Source: Thauera sp.
Lineage (GTDB): Bacteria; Pseudomonadota; Gammaproteobacteria; Burkholderiales; Rhodocyclaceae
Direction of reading: 5' to 3'
DNA length: 23,003 nucleotides
Assembly: GCA_023150215.1 (NCBI GenBank)
Contig: JAKLLJ010000015.1
Span: forward strand, 1-23,003
The notes beneath the pieces are model-generated. The model was not told where the DNA came from, did no database searches, and saw nothing but the letters and a program-made list of their open reading frames with translations. The translations under genes and the position numbers were made by a program. The first letter of the stretch is position 1, and each line of letters opens with the position of its first letter. Below are positions 6,997 through 15,213 of this stretch, in pieces.

Positions 6997-8607
6997 ATGC
7001 ATCTCGCATTCGACGCCACTTCGACTATCCTCGCAACGACGGCCTTGCTGGCGGCCGCCGCAGGATGCGCACCGCTCCCCGCTCCGCCCGTGCTGCACGG
7101 CCACCTCGACATACAGGCTGCGTCCGCCGCCCGCCGCCCTGCACCCGGCCCGACCGGCTCGCCCCTGCAGACGGCAGCGCCGAGCAGCGATCCGACGCCC
7201 GTGTCGCACGCCGCCGCGCACCCGCCTTCGGCAAGCGAAGCCGCGGTCGGCAACACCTCCACCACGCCGAGCGCACATCGAGGTTATTCCATCGACGTCC
7301 GCGACATCCCCGCGGAGCAGTTGCTGCTCGCGATCGGTCGCGACGCCGGGCTGGAGCTCGACCTCCATTCCGGCATCGGCGGACGCATCAGCATGCAGGC
7401 CCACGATCGCCCGCTACCAGAGCTGCTCGAGCGCATCGCCCGCCAGGCCGACGTGCGCTACGAGCTTCGCGGGCGCCACCTCACCGTGCGCCCCGATACG
7501 CCTGAGATCCGCAGCTACATGGTCGATTACGTCAACCTCAGCCGCGACATGCGCGGCACGGTGGCCACCAGCACGCAGATCGCCACCTCGGGCAGTGGCG
7601 GCCCCGCCAACCGCGGCGGGGCGGCGAACGCCGCCGGCAACGCCTCGGTCACCCAGATCGAGACGCGCTCCGCAAACGACTTCTGGAACGCTCTCGAGAC
7701 CAACCTTGCCGCCATCCTCGCCGGGCACGGCCAGGCGCCGGAATGCAGCACCAAGGGGAACGACGGGGGCAAGGGCTGCCGCACCCCCGACCTCATGATC
7801 AATCGCGAAAGCGGCATCGTCATGGTGCGTGCCAGCGCACGGCAGCACGAGCAGCTCGCGGCCTTTCTCGGCAGCGTGCAACGGGCGGCACGGCGCCAGG
7901 TCATGATCGAGGCAACCATCGTCGAGGTCACGCTGGCCGACGGCTACCGCCAGGGCGTCGACTGGACACGGCTCGGCGTGCCCAGCTGGAGCGTGCGTCC
8001 GCGCGGCAGCGGCGACGCCACCGCCGGCCAGCCGACGCTGAGCTATCTGTCGACGAATACCGACATCCGCATCGAACTGCTGGAAACCTTCGGTACCGTC
8101 AAGGTGCTGTCGAGTCCGCGCCTGTCGGTCCTCAACAACCAGACCGCGATGCTCAAGGTGGTCGAGGAAGTCGTCTACTTTCTGGTCGATAGCACCACCA
8201 CCGAGTACGACGACCGCAAGCAGGCGCGCATCTCCGCCACCACCACGCCGCAGTCGGTCTCGGTCGGCATGGTGATGTCGGTCACCCCGCAGATCTCCGC
8301 CGACGGCGACATCACGCTCAACGTGCGGCCGACGATCTCGGGCATCTCCGGCTTCAAGGACGACCCCAACCCCTCGCTCGGCGACGTCCCCAACCGCGTG
8401 CCGCAGATCCGCACGCGCGAGATCGAATCCATGCTGCGCCTGCGCAGCGGCGAGGTTGCGGTGCTGGGTGGCCTGATGGAAGACCGTATCGACCACGACA
8501 CCGGCCGCATCCCGCTGCTTGGCGATCTGCCGGTGGTCGGCGAGATCTTCACCCGGCGCGACAACGGCGTGCGCCGCACCGAACTGCTCGCGGGCTATGC
8601 TGGCTAA
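6997..8607 (+). CDS. MshL-like secretin, apparently truncated at the C-terminus
   Basis: Outer-membrane secretin channel for a type IV pilus of the MSHA class. The product is 536 residues: a signal sequence with a possible lipobox (AAGC, Cys24), a Pro/Ala-rich linker (25-95), an N0/STN-type domain (about 97-166), and the MshL-type element MVDYVNLSRDMRGTVATSTQ (175-194). An N1-like domain (about 226-300) and the secretin barrel domain from about 301 complete it, with VKVLSSPRLSVLNNQTA, VPQIRTREIESMLRLRSGEVAVLGGLM and LLGDLPVVGEIF. The barrel normally closes with a final strand after RTEL (ELL-x-FLRP). Here RRTELL is followed by AGYAG and TAA, so that strand is missing. The same frame continues open after TAA to 8757 (see next feature). 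ATG 6997 has no strong ribosome site. Function of the truncated form is doubtful. Confidence 0.85.
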   Translation: MHLAFDATSTILATTALLAAAAGCAPLPAPPVLHGHLDIQAASAARRPAPGPTGSPLQTAAPSSDPTPVSHAAAHPPSASEAAVGNTSTTPSAHRGYSIDVRDIPAEQLLLAIGRDAGLELDLHSGIGGRISMQAHDRPLPELLERIARQADVRYELRGRHLTVRPDTPEIRSYMVDYVNLSRDMRGTVATSTQIATSGSGGPANRGGAANAAGNASVTQIETRSANDFWNALETNLAAILAGHGQAPECSTKGNDGGKGCRTPDLMINRESGIVMVRASARQHEQLAAFLGSVQRAARRQVMIEATIVEVTLADGYRQGVDWTRLGVPSWSVRPRGSGDATAGQPTLSYLSTNTDIRIELLETFGTVKVLSSPRLSVLNNQTAMLKVVEEVVYFLVDSTTTEYDDRKQARISATTTPQSVSVGMVMSVTPQISADGDITLNVRPTISGISGFKDDPNPSLGDVPNRVPQIRTREIESMLRLRSGEVAVLGGLMEDRIDHDTGRIPLLGDLPVVGEIFTRRDNGVRRTELLAGYAG

Positions 8608-8757
8608 GCCGCCCACCTGCCCGACAACGACTTCCTCCTTGCCGCGCCCTCGCCGGGGCAACGCAACTTCCCGCACGCGCCGCTGCGTCCGCTCCTCGTT
8701 CCCGGCAGCGCTGCGGCCGCGCCCAGCGTTTCCGACCAGGCCTACACCCAGCCATGA
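8608..8757 (+). pseudogene. In-frame remnant of the secretin C-terminal tail
   Basis: After the TAA at 8605-8607 the secretin frame stays open for 49 codons and stops at TGA 8755-8757, which overlaps the ATG of the ATPase gene by four bases (ATGA). The codons keep a strong G/C third-position bias, and the tail LPDNDFLLAAPSPGQ looks like a normal post-barrel tail. It has no credible start codon of its own. The simplest reading is that the original secretin ended here, translationally coupled to the ATPase like the later genes of the operon, and that a local lesion around 8590-8616 removed the last barrel strand and introduced the stop. Assembly or sequencing error is the main alternative. Confidence 0.6.
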
Positions 8758-10478
8758 ACGCACCGCTTCCCATCGGCCAGACCCTGATCGCCGCCGGGCT
8801 GATCGGTGAAGACCAGCTGCGCATCGCGCTCCACGAACAGCAGGGCCGTGGCCAGCCACTCGGCCGCCTCCTGGTGGAGCTCGGCTTCGTCAGCGAGATC
8901 GCGCTGCGCGAGGTACTCGCCGCACGCAGCGGCTTGCCCTGCGTCGACCTCGCCACCGCACTCGCAGACCCCGATGCGATCGCACGCGTGCCGCAGGCAC
9001 TCGCTCGCCGCCACCGTCTGCTGCCGCTCCAGTACGACGCGGCCCGCCACCGCCTGATCGTCGCCATGGCCGACGCGCACGACATTGTCGCCCTCGACCG
9101 CCTGCGCGCCGAGCTCGGCCCCGAAGTGCACATCGAGCTGCGCCTGGCGGGCGACGGCGAGCTCGGGCGCGCGATCGATCAGCACTACGGCCAGGCAAGC
9201 TCGATCGAGGACATGGTGCGCGAACTCGAGCGCCGCACCGGGCGCAGCGGCCACAACGGCAACCGCGATCCCCAGCTCGTCGTGCGCATGGTCGACGCGC
9301 TGCTCGCCGAGGCGGCCTCGCGCGGCGCCTCCGATCTGCACTTCGAGCCCGAGTCCGGGTTCCTGCGCATCCGCCATCGCATCGACGGCACCTTGCGCCA
9401 GGTGCGCGCGATGCACAAGTCGTGCTGGCCGGAGCTCGCGGTACGGCTGAAAGTGCTGGCCAGCATGGACATCGCCGAGTCGCGCAGCCCGCAGGACGGG
9501 CGCATCGGCCTTGCGGTCGGCGGGCGGCCGATCGACTTCCGTGTCGCCACCCAGCCCACCTTGCACGGCGAGAACATCGTGTTGCGCATCCTCGACCGCG
9601 ACAAAGGCATCGTCCCGCTCGATGCGCTCGGCCTGTCCACCGATCAGCACGCGCAACTCGAGCACATCCTCGCCCGTCCCGAAGGCCTGGTGCTGGTGGT
9701 GGGCCCCACCGGCAGCGGCAAGACCACCACGCTGTACTCGATGCTCAACCACCTCAACAGCGAGGCGGTGAACATCATGACTCTCGAGGACCCGGTGGAA
9801 TATCCGCTGGCGATGATCCGCCAGACCCAGGTCGGCGAGGCCTCGCGGCTCGACTTCGCCGACGGCGTACGCGCACTGCTGCGCCAGGATCCCGACGTGA
9901 TCCTGGTCGGCGAGATCCGCGACGCCGACACTGCGACCATGGCCGTACGCGCGGCACTCACCGGACACCAGGTGTTCGCCACCCTGCACGCCAACTCGGT
10001 GTTCGGTGCCCTGCCGCGGCTCTTCGAGATCGGCATCGGCGCCGAGCTGCTTGCCGGCAACCTGTGCGGGATCCTTGCCCAGCGTCTGGTGCGCCGGCTT
10101 TGCCCCGACTGCCGTGAGCGGGTGCCGGCCGGCGAGGCCGCAGGCCGGCTGCCTGGCCGCTTCGCCACGGCTCGACTGCCACCCACCCATCGCGCGCGCG
10201 GCTGTGCGCAGTGCGACTTCCAAGGCTATCGCGGCCGCCTGGCGATCATGGAGATACTGCCCTTCGACAGCGGCCTCGATGAGCTCGTCGCCCGCCGCGC
10301 GAGCGCGGGCGAACTGCGCACCGCAGCACGCACCCGCGGCCATCGCATCCTCGCCGAGGACGGCCTGCGCCGGGTGCTCGACGGCAGCACCAGTCTGGCC
10401 GAGCTTGCGCGCGTGGTCGACCTCTCCGGCGTGGAAACCGATGACATCGCCCGACTTGCCGACGAGGCCAACGCATGA
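8754..10478 (+). CDS. MshE/GspE-like pilus extension ATPase
   Basis: Hexameric ATPase powering prepilin assembly at the cytoplasmic base, 574 residues. The N-terminal MshEN domain shows the 24-5-24 tandem layout (residues 6-29 and 35-58) that binds c-di-GMP in MshE, but the RLG arginine is replaced by proline in both repeats (PIG and PLG). N2E domain is about 70-145. The ATPase core has Walker A GPTGSGKTT at 317-325, an Asp box near TLEDPVEY (343-350), Walker B DVILVGEIRD at 381-390, and a His-box around 404-412. Zinc-site cysteines are 450, 453, 484 and 487 (CPDC and CAQC), as in GspE/PilB-type assembly ATPases. The start overlaps the secretin-tail stop (ATGA), and the stop overlaps the next gene (ATGA). 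All catalytic motifs are intact. Confidence 0.93.
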   Translation: MNAPLPIGQTLIAAGLIGEDQLRIALHEQQGRGQPLGRLLVELGFVSEIALREVLAARSGLPCVDLATALADPDAIARVPQALARRHRLLPLQYDAARHRLIVAMADAHDIVALDRLRAELGPEVHIELRLAGDGELGRAIDQHYGQASSIEDMVRELERRTGRSGHNGNRDPQLVVRMVDALLAEAASRGASDLHFEPESGFLRIRHRIDGTLRQVRAMHKSCWPELAVRLKVLASMDIAESRSPQDGRIGLAVGGRPIDFRVATQPTLHGENIVLRILDRDKGIVPLDALGLSTDQHAQLEHILARPEGLVLVVGPTGSGKTTTLYSMLNHLNSEAVNIMTLEDPVEYPLAMIRQTQVGEASRLDFADGVRALLRQDPDVILVGEIRDADTATMAVRAALTGHQVFATLHANSVFGALPRLFEIGIGAELLAGNLCGILAQRLVRRLCPDCRERVPAGEAAGRLPGRFATARLPPTHRARGCAQCDFQGYRGRLAIMEILPFDSGLDELVARRASAGELRTAARTRGHRILAEDGLRRVLDGSTSLAELARVVDLSGVETDDIARLADEANA

Positions 10479-11674
10479 CGGTATGGCGCTACCATGCAAT
10501 GGCAGCCGACGGCCGCCGTACGCGCGGCGAACTCGAGGCGGCGGACCTTGCCGAACTCGAGCGCCTGCTCGGCAGCCGCGCGCAGGTGCTCATCAACGCC
10601 CGCCCACGACGCATCAATGCCCTGCGCGCCGCGCGCATCTCCCGCCGCGAACTGATTCCGTTCTGCTTTCATCTGGAGCAACTGCTCGGCGCCGGCGTGC
10701 CACCCTTCGAGAGCCTGGCCGCGCTGCGTGATGCGAGCACCGACCCGCGGCTGCAACGCACCGTCGGCGCGTTGCTCGCCGACGTCGAACGCGGCCTGCC
10801 GCTATCAGCCGCCGCCGCACGCCGGCCGGAGGCCTTCTCCACGGTCGCGGTCAGCCTGCTGCACGCCGGCGAACAGGCGGGTCGCCTGCCCGAAGCGATC
10901 CGCGATATCGGCGAAGCGCTGGCACAGGAAGAAGAGCTCGCCAGCCATGCGCGCCGGATCGCGATCTACCCGAGCATCGTTGCCGTCCTGCTCCTGCTCG
11001 CGGTCGTGGTCGCGCTCACCCAGGTCGTACCCGAACTCGAAAGTCTGCTGCGCAGCACCGGGCAAACCCTGCCGCTGCAGACGCGCATCCTCGTCGGCCT
11101 GTCGCAGGTGGTGCGCGAATGGGGCTGGGCAATGCTGCTCACACTGAGCACGGCCGTTGCGCTCGGCGCACATGCGCTGGCGCGCTCCGCAGCCCTGCGC
11201 ACCCGGGCGCACGCCCTGCAACTGCGCCTGCCGCTGATCGGCAACCTGCTGCGCAAGCTCGCCCTCGCGCGCTTCGCCGCGCTGTTCGCGACACTCTACG
11301 GTGCCGGCATCAACGTCATCGACGCCTTGCGGGCGAGCGCAGGTGCCACCGCCAACCTTGCCCTGCGCGCAGGCCTCGACCACGCGATCGCCAGCATCGA
11401 GCAGGGGCAGCCGATTTCGGCCGCCTTCGAGGCGGCCAGCGTATTCCCGCCACTGGTCACGCGCATGCTGTGCCTCGGCGAGCACACCGGCGCCCTCGAC
11501 GAGGCGCTCGGCAAGGTCGCCAGCCTCTATCGCCGCGACGTCGCCGAGGGCATCGCCCGCCTGCAGGCGGCGGCCGAGCCCGCACTGACGGTGGCAATGG
11601 GCGGTCTGCTGTTGTGGATCGCCAGCGCCGTGCTCGGCCCGATCTACGATCTCATCACCCACCTCCCGGTCTGA
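10475..11674 (+). CDS. GspF/PilC/MshG-like inner-membrane platform protein
   Basis: Polytopic inner-membrane platform that the assembly ATPase acts on, 399 residues. It has two homologous T2SSF domains (about 58-180 and 262-385), each with the FCFHLEQLLGAGVPPFESL / FAALFATLYGAGINVIDAL pattern of a helical bundle with a GxG turn. Hydrophobic helices lie near 165-190, 215-235 and 370-395. The N-terminal RYHAMAADGRRTRGELEA motif is typical for GspF. It overlaps the ATPase stop by four bases and is followed 3 nt later by the composite protein gene. Length is normal. MshG and GspF cannot be separated confidently by eye; the MshL-like secretin favours the MSHA class. Confidence 0.92.
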   Translation: MTVWRYHAMAADGRRTRGELEAADLAELERLLGSRAQVLINARPRRINALRAARISRRELIPFCFHLEQLLGAGVPPFESLAALRDASTDPRLQRTVGALLADVERGLPLSAAAARRPEAFSTVAVSLLHAGEQAGRLPEAIRDIGEALAQEEELASHARRIAIYPSIVAVLLLLAVVVALTQVVPELESLLRSTGQTLPLQTRILVGLSQVVREWGWAMLLTLSTAVALGAHALARSAALRTRAHALQLRLPLIGNLLRKLALARFAALFATLYGAGINVIDALRASAGATANLALRAGLDHAIASIEQGQPISAAFEAASVFPPLVTRMLCLGEHTGALDEALGKVASLYRRDVAEGIARLQAAAEPALTVAMGGLLLWIASAVLGPIYDLITHLPV

Positions 11675-11677
11675 GCC

Positions 11678-13072
11678 ATGCGGCGCCAAACCCTCCTCCT
11701 TGCCGCCGACCCGCTCGGCCTCGTCGCATGCCACCGCGATAATGACGGCCTTCGCCTGCTGGCCTCGTTCCCGGCTGGCGAGCATGCCGCATTCAGCGCC
11801 TGGCTCGGCGGCCGCGCGCCCGGCGAACCCTGCCGCATGCTGGTCAACCTTCCCGACGAAGCCTACGAGGTCGAGGATCTGCCGCGCGTGCGTGGCGCCG
11901 ACCGCCGGGCCCTCCTTGCCCGCCGGCTCGCAGCGTGGTTTCCCGACCCGCGCTATGCACTTGCGATCCCGCTCGGCCGCGCTCCCGACGGGCGAAAGGC
12001 CTTCGAGCGCGTGCTGTTCGCCGGCCTCGAGCGCAGCGCCGACCTGCAAGCGTGGATCGACGCGCTCGGTGTGCACGGCGGTCAACTCGAGCGCCTGATC
12101 CCGTCCGCGGCCCTGCTGCCGCGCTTGAGCGCACTCAGCCCCCTCCACGGCAGCCGGAGCGCGGCCCCGCGCCTGGTCGCGGCCGCCGGGCGTGCCGGTC
12201 TGCGCATCACCCTGCTGTCGGGCCGACAGGCCGTGTTCTCCCGCCTCATCGCCATCCCCGAAGGCAGCGCCGCCACCACCCTCGCCTTCCAGGCGGAGAT
12301 CGAACGCACCCGCAGTTACCTCATCTCCCAGCGCAGGCTCAGCGCCGACGCACCGGTGCCGATCCTGATTCTCGACGGTGAGGCCGGCCAGCCCGGCGCC
12401 CTCCCATTGCAGCCGGTGCCTTTTGTCGGCAACGAGGACGCACGCCTCACCGCAGTCGACGCCGCATTGCTCCTCGCCCTGGGCCAGGCCGACTCCCGCA
12501 TCGGCTGGCCGGGCGACACCGCACCGCGGCGGTGGCCGCGCCTGCCCGAACGACGCATTCTCGCCGCGACCGGCCTCGCCAGCCTCGCCGTGCTTGGCGC
12601 CGCGGCGTGGGCCGAGCAACAGGCACAGGCGGCGGCCGAAGCCACTGCGGCGGCCGAACGCGCACGCGCAGCCCAAGCGGCGGCACTTGCCGCCGAAGTG
12701 GCCGAGCGCGCGGCACTGGAAGCTCGCCGCCCACAGCCTGCGGAGCCTGCGCCCGAACCCCCACCCGCAGCGCCGGAGCCGCCCGTGCCATGCCCTTCGC
12801 CAGCCCCCCCGCCGGCACCGACACTCGCCCGCATCGACGGCATGCTGCGCCGCCCGGATGGCGAGACCCTGCTATGGATCGAGGGCGCCTGGGTCCGCGC
12901 CCATACGCTCGGGCTGCACGCGGCGACCGGCCCGAGCGCGGCGCTCACCGCGGCAGGCCACCGCGTCACCGTGCGCGTCGGCGACAGCTGGGCGATACCG
13001 GGCACAACAGCAACGAGCGCCGCAAGCCAGGCGGACACAGCGCCCGCGATCGACACCAAGGAGCACCCATGA
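11678..13072 (+). CDS. Composite pilus inner-membrane protein: PilM/GspL-like part, TM, linker and small periplasmic domain
   Basis: A 464-residue protein with no close named relative that I recognise. Residues 1-285 are soluble and resemble a diverged PilM/GspL/MshI cytoplasmic domain, with short beta strands and LERLIPSAALLP near 137-148, the place where GspL/PilM proteins carry a similar inter-domain motif. One TM helix spans about 294-312, then an Ala/Glu coiled coil (313-351), a proline-rich linker (352-382), and a 60-residue C-terminal domain with RIDGMLRRPDGETLLWIEGAW and VTVRVGDSW, reminiscent of MshK/PilP/GspB small beta domains. In related systems these roles are spread over PilM, PilN, PilO and PilP, which are missing here. 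It sits 3 nt after the platform gene and overlaps the next start (ATGA). The architecture is seen directly; the function is inferred. Confidence 0.7.
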   Translation: MRRQTLLLAADPLGLVACHRDNDGLRLLASFPAGEHAAFSAWLGGRAPGEPCRMLVNLPDEAYEVEDLPRVRGADRRALLARRLAAWFPDPRYALAIPLGRAPDGRKAFERVLFAGLERSADLQAWIDALGVHGGQLERLIPSAALLPRLSALSPLHGSRSAAPRLVAAAGRAGLRITLLSGRQAVFSRLIAIPEGSAATTLAFQAEIERTRSYLISQRRLSADAPVPILILDGEAGQPGALPLQPVPFVGNEDARLTAVDAALLLALGQADSRIGWPGDTAPRRWPRLPERRILAATGLASLAVLGAAAWAEQQAQAAAEATAAAERARAAQAAALAAEVAERAALEARRPQPAEPAPEPPPAAPEPPVPCPSPAPPPAPTLARIDGMLRRPDGETLLWIEGAWVRAHTLGLHAATGPSAALTAAGHRVTVRVGDSWAIPGTTATSAASQADTAPAIDTKEHP

Positions 13073-14439
13073 GCGCTGTCGCCCTCCGGTGGCAGCGCCG
13101 CCGGGTGCCGAGGATGCCGGCCTGCGACGGCCGCGGACGGCCACACTCGCCCGCGCGTCGCGGCGACCTCGTGCCGACCAAAGCGACCAGCGCCAGCCGC
13201 CCCACCCCACCCGGCCGCCTCCACGGCCAGGCGCTGATCGCCGCCTTGCTGGTCATCACCGTGCTCGCCGCCAGCGGCCTGCTCGCGGGCGGCGAGCTGC
13301 GCGCACGCGCCGCTGCCCGCGCCCACGCGCGCAGTATCGACGCGCTCGCAACGGCACGCGCTGCCTTGATCGGCTATGCGATCAGCTACGCCGAGACCCA
13401 CCGCGGCGAAGGCTACGGCTTCCTGCCCTGCCCGGATGGCGGCAACAGCGGCTCCACTCCGATCGGCGCCTGCGGCGCGCGTGGCACCGCCGCGATCGGT
13501 CGTCTGCCGTGGCGCACGCTCGGCCTGCCCGAACTGCGCGACGGCTGGGGCGAATGTCTTTGGTATGCGGTGGCCGGCAGCGCGAAGCACAACCCGAAAC
13601 CGCTGGCACTCAACTGGGATAGCCCCGGCCAGTTCAGGCCGCTCGACCCCGAGGGTGATCCGCAAGCCGTTGGTGCAGGCGACGGCCTCGCGATCGCAGT
13701 CGTGTTCGCCCCTGGTCCCGTCCGTTCCGGACAAACGCGGCCATCCAGCCGGGGCTCGGGCTGCAGCGGAAGCGACTCGGCTACAACCGATCTGCCGCAT
13801 TACCTGGACCACGCTCATCCGCGGACCGCGACCAGCGTGATCGTCGTGCCTGGACAAGGCTTGCAGCCCGGAGACGACGATGCACCGAACGATCTTGCAA
13901 TCTGGATCGGCATCGACGACGTGTTCGACGCACTCCGCCGCCGCCACGATCACGCCACCCACCTCGATGCACTCCTCGCCCGCAGCCTGAGCGCACTGCG
14001 GGCACGGCTCGGCAGCGGGCGCGATGCCTGGCTTGCCCGCCACGCCCGCCTCGTCGGCCAGCTCGCAGTCGGCGTGCTGCCGAGCGCCGAAACACTGGGC
14101 ATTCCAGCGGACGAGCGCGGGCCGATCGACGACTGGCACGAGCAGATGCACTTCGCGGCGTGCCCCGACGGCAGCGCGTGCATCGACGTGGCACGCCCTG
14201 ACGGTGGGCAGGACCGCTGCCGCGCGGTGCTCGCCTTCGGTGGCGAGCGCGCGCGCAGCGGTGCATCCCCCCAGTCGCGCACCACCCCTGCCGAGCGTGC
14301 CGACCTGGCGGCCTATTTCGAGGACCGCAACCCGGTCGCACTGCGGCACGGCATTCCCCACTTCGAGGGCGGCGAGCGCTTCATCGTGCCCGACCGCAGC
14401 CAGCCCGCCACGGGAGACGTGATCCGATGCCTGCCCTGA
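13069..14439 (+). CDS. Large prepilin-like protein, GspK/PilX-type candidate tip pseudopilin
   Basis: The 456-residue product has a basic 53-residue leader, then G53-Q54 followed by a hydrophobic helix ALIAALLVITVLAASGLLAG. This fits a prepilin leader and helix, but the Glu at +5 of classical pilins is missing, as in GspK, which caps pseudopili. The globular part has LPCPDGGNSG, a Cys, GRLPWRTLGLP and DGWGECLWYAV (about residues 119-170), a block shared with the next gene product. Further cysteines lie in CSGS, ACPDGSACID, DRC and near the C-terminus (RCLP). ATG 13069 has AAGGAG 5 nt upstream and overlaps the previous stop, so the long leader seems real. The 3' end overlaps the following gene by 13 nt. 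The minor or tip role is inference. Confidence 0.72.
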   Translation: MSAVALRWQRRRVPRMPACDGRGRPHSPARRGDLVPTKATSASRPTPPGRLHGQALIAALLVITVLAASGLLAGGELRARAAARAHARSIDALATARAALIGYAISYAETHRGEGYGFLPCPDGGNSGSTPIGACGARGTAAIGRLPWRTLGLPELRDGWGECLWYAVAGSAKHNPKPLALNWDSPGQFRPLDPEGDPQAVGAGDGLAIAVVFAPGPVRSGQTRPSSRGSGCSGSDSATTDLPHYLDHAHPRTATSVIVVPGQGLQPGDDDAPNDLAIWIGIDDVFDALRRRHDHATHLDALLARSLSALRARLGSGRDAWLARHARLVGQLAVGVLPSAETLGIPADERGPIDDWHEQMHFAACPDGSACIDVARPDGGQDRCRAVLAFGGERARSGASPQSRTTPAERADLAAYFEDRNPVALRHGIPHFEGGERFIVPDRSQPATGDVIRCLP

Positions 14440-15152
14440 AGTGCCCCCCGTCGTGCCCGCCTGCGCCGGGCTCGGCACGCGTCCGCCGCAGCGGCGTGCG
14501 CGCACACGGCTTCACCCTGGTCGAGCTGGCGATGGTGCTGATCATCCTCGCGCTGCTCGGCGGCAGCCTGATCGTGCCAGTCGCGAGCCGCATCGAAGCG
14601 CGCGACCGGCAGACCACGCAAGAGCGCTTGCGCGACATCCAGCACGCGCTCACCGGCTTCGCGATCATCCACGCGCGACTGCCGTGTCCGAGCACCGAAA
14701 CCGATCCCGCCAGCGCGAACTACGGCCTCGAGGACGGACCGCCGTGCAATCACGGGCGCGAAGGGATCCTGCCCTGGCGCAGTCTCGCCGTCCCGGCGAC
14801 CGATGCCTGGGGGCGCGAGCGCCTGACCGCCAGTGAGGACTGGGCCGGGCACTGGCGCTACCGGCTCGACCCTGCGTTCGGCAGGGCACCGATCGGCGCG
14901 GCCACCGAACCCACGGCCCACCTCCAGATCCGCGACCACGACGGCCGCCGGGTCACCACCGTCGACTCGCAAGCGGTGGCAGTCGTCTGGTCGGCCGGCC
15001 CCAACCAGCGTGCGGACGGCACGAACACCACCCACGCCAGCGCCTCACCGAGCTACCAGGCCGGCGAGCCAGGCACCGACTTCGACGACCTGCTGGCCTG
15101 GATCGGACGCCCGCTGCTGATCGCTCGCCTGGCACAGGCCGGCCGGCTATGA
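14427..15152 (+). CDS. Prepilin with classical N-methylation motif, minor pseudopilin
   Basis: This 241-residue type IV prepilin-like protein has a 28-residue leader ending in HG, then FTLVELAMVLIILALLGG, with cleavage G28-F29 and Glu at mature +5. After the N-terminal helix the globular domain contains RLPCPSTETD, a second Cys in PPCNHGREGILPWRSL and DAWGRERL, the same LPCP...LPWR...D-x-WG block as in the preceding gene. The C-terminal part (DFDDLLAWIGRPLL) lacks further cysteines. The start overlaps the previous gene by 13 nt with GGGAGA upstream. It is larger than a usual major pilin, so a minor or pseudopilin role is likelier. A 61-nt gap with no gene follows; it holds only the next ribosome site. 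Confidence 0.85.
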   Translation: MPALKCPPSCPPAPGSARVRRSGVRAHGFTLVELAMVLIILALLGGSLIVPVASRIEARDRQTTQERLRDIQHALTGFAIIHARLPCPSTETDPASANYGLEDGPPCNHGREGILPWRSLAVPATDAWGRERLTASEDWAGHWRYRLDPAFGRAPIGAATEPTAHLQIRDHDGRRVTTVDSQAVAVVWSAGPNQRADGTNTTHASASPSYQAGEPGTDFDDLLAWIGRPLLIARLAQAGRL

Positions 15153-15213
15153 CAGTCGCCCCACTCGCTCCGAAACCCCCTTCCCTCACCCTCCCGTCAC
15201 CAGGAGAACGATC

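Noticed and set aside
12532..13068. Upstream in-frame extension of the large prepilin
   Set aside because: It overlaps the composite protein in another frame and gives Arg/Pro-rich sequence. ATG 13069 has a strong ribosome site and an ATGA overlap.
7414..14505. Long open frames on the minus strand opposite the pilus operon (7414-8859, 8742-10499, 10805-12676, 12316-14505)
   Set aside because: They are rich in His, Arg, Ala and Gly with no recognisable domains, as expected from the antisense of GC-rich coding DNA. The plus-strand genes have clear families and coupled junctions.
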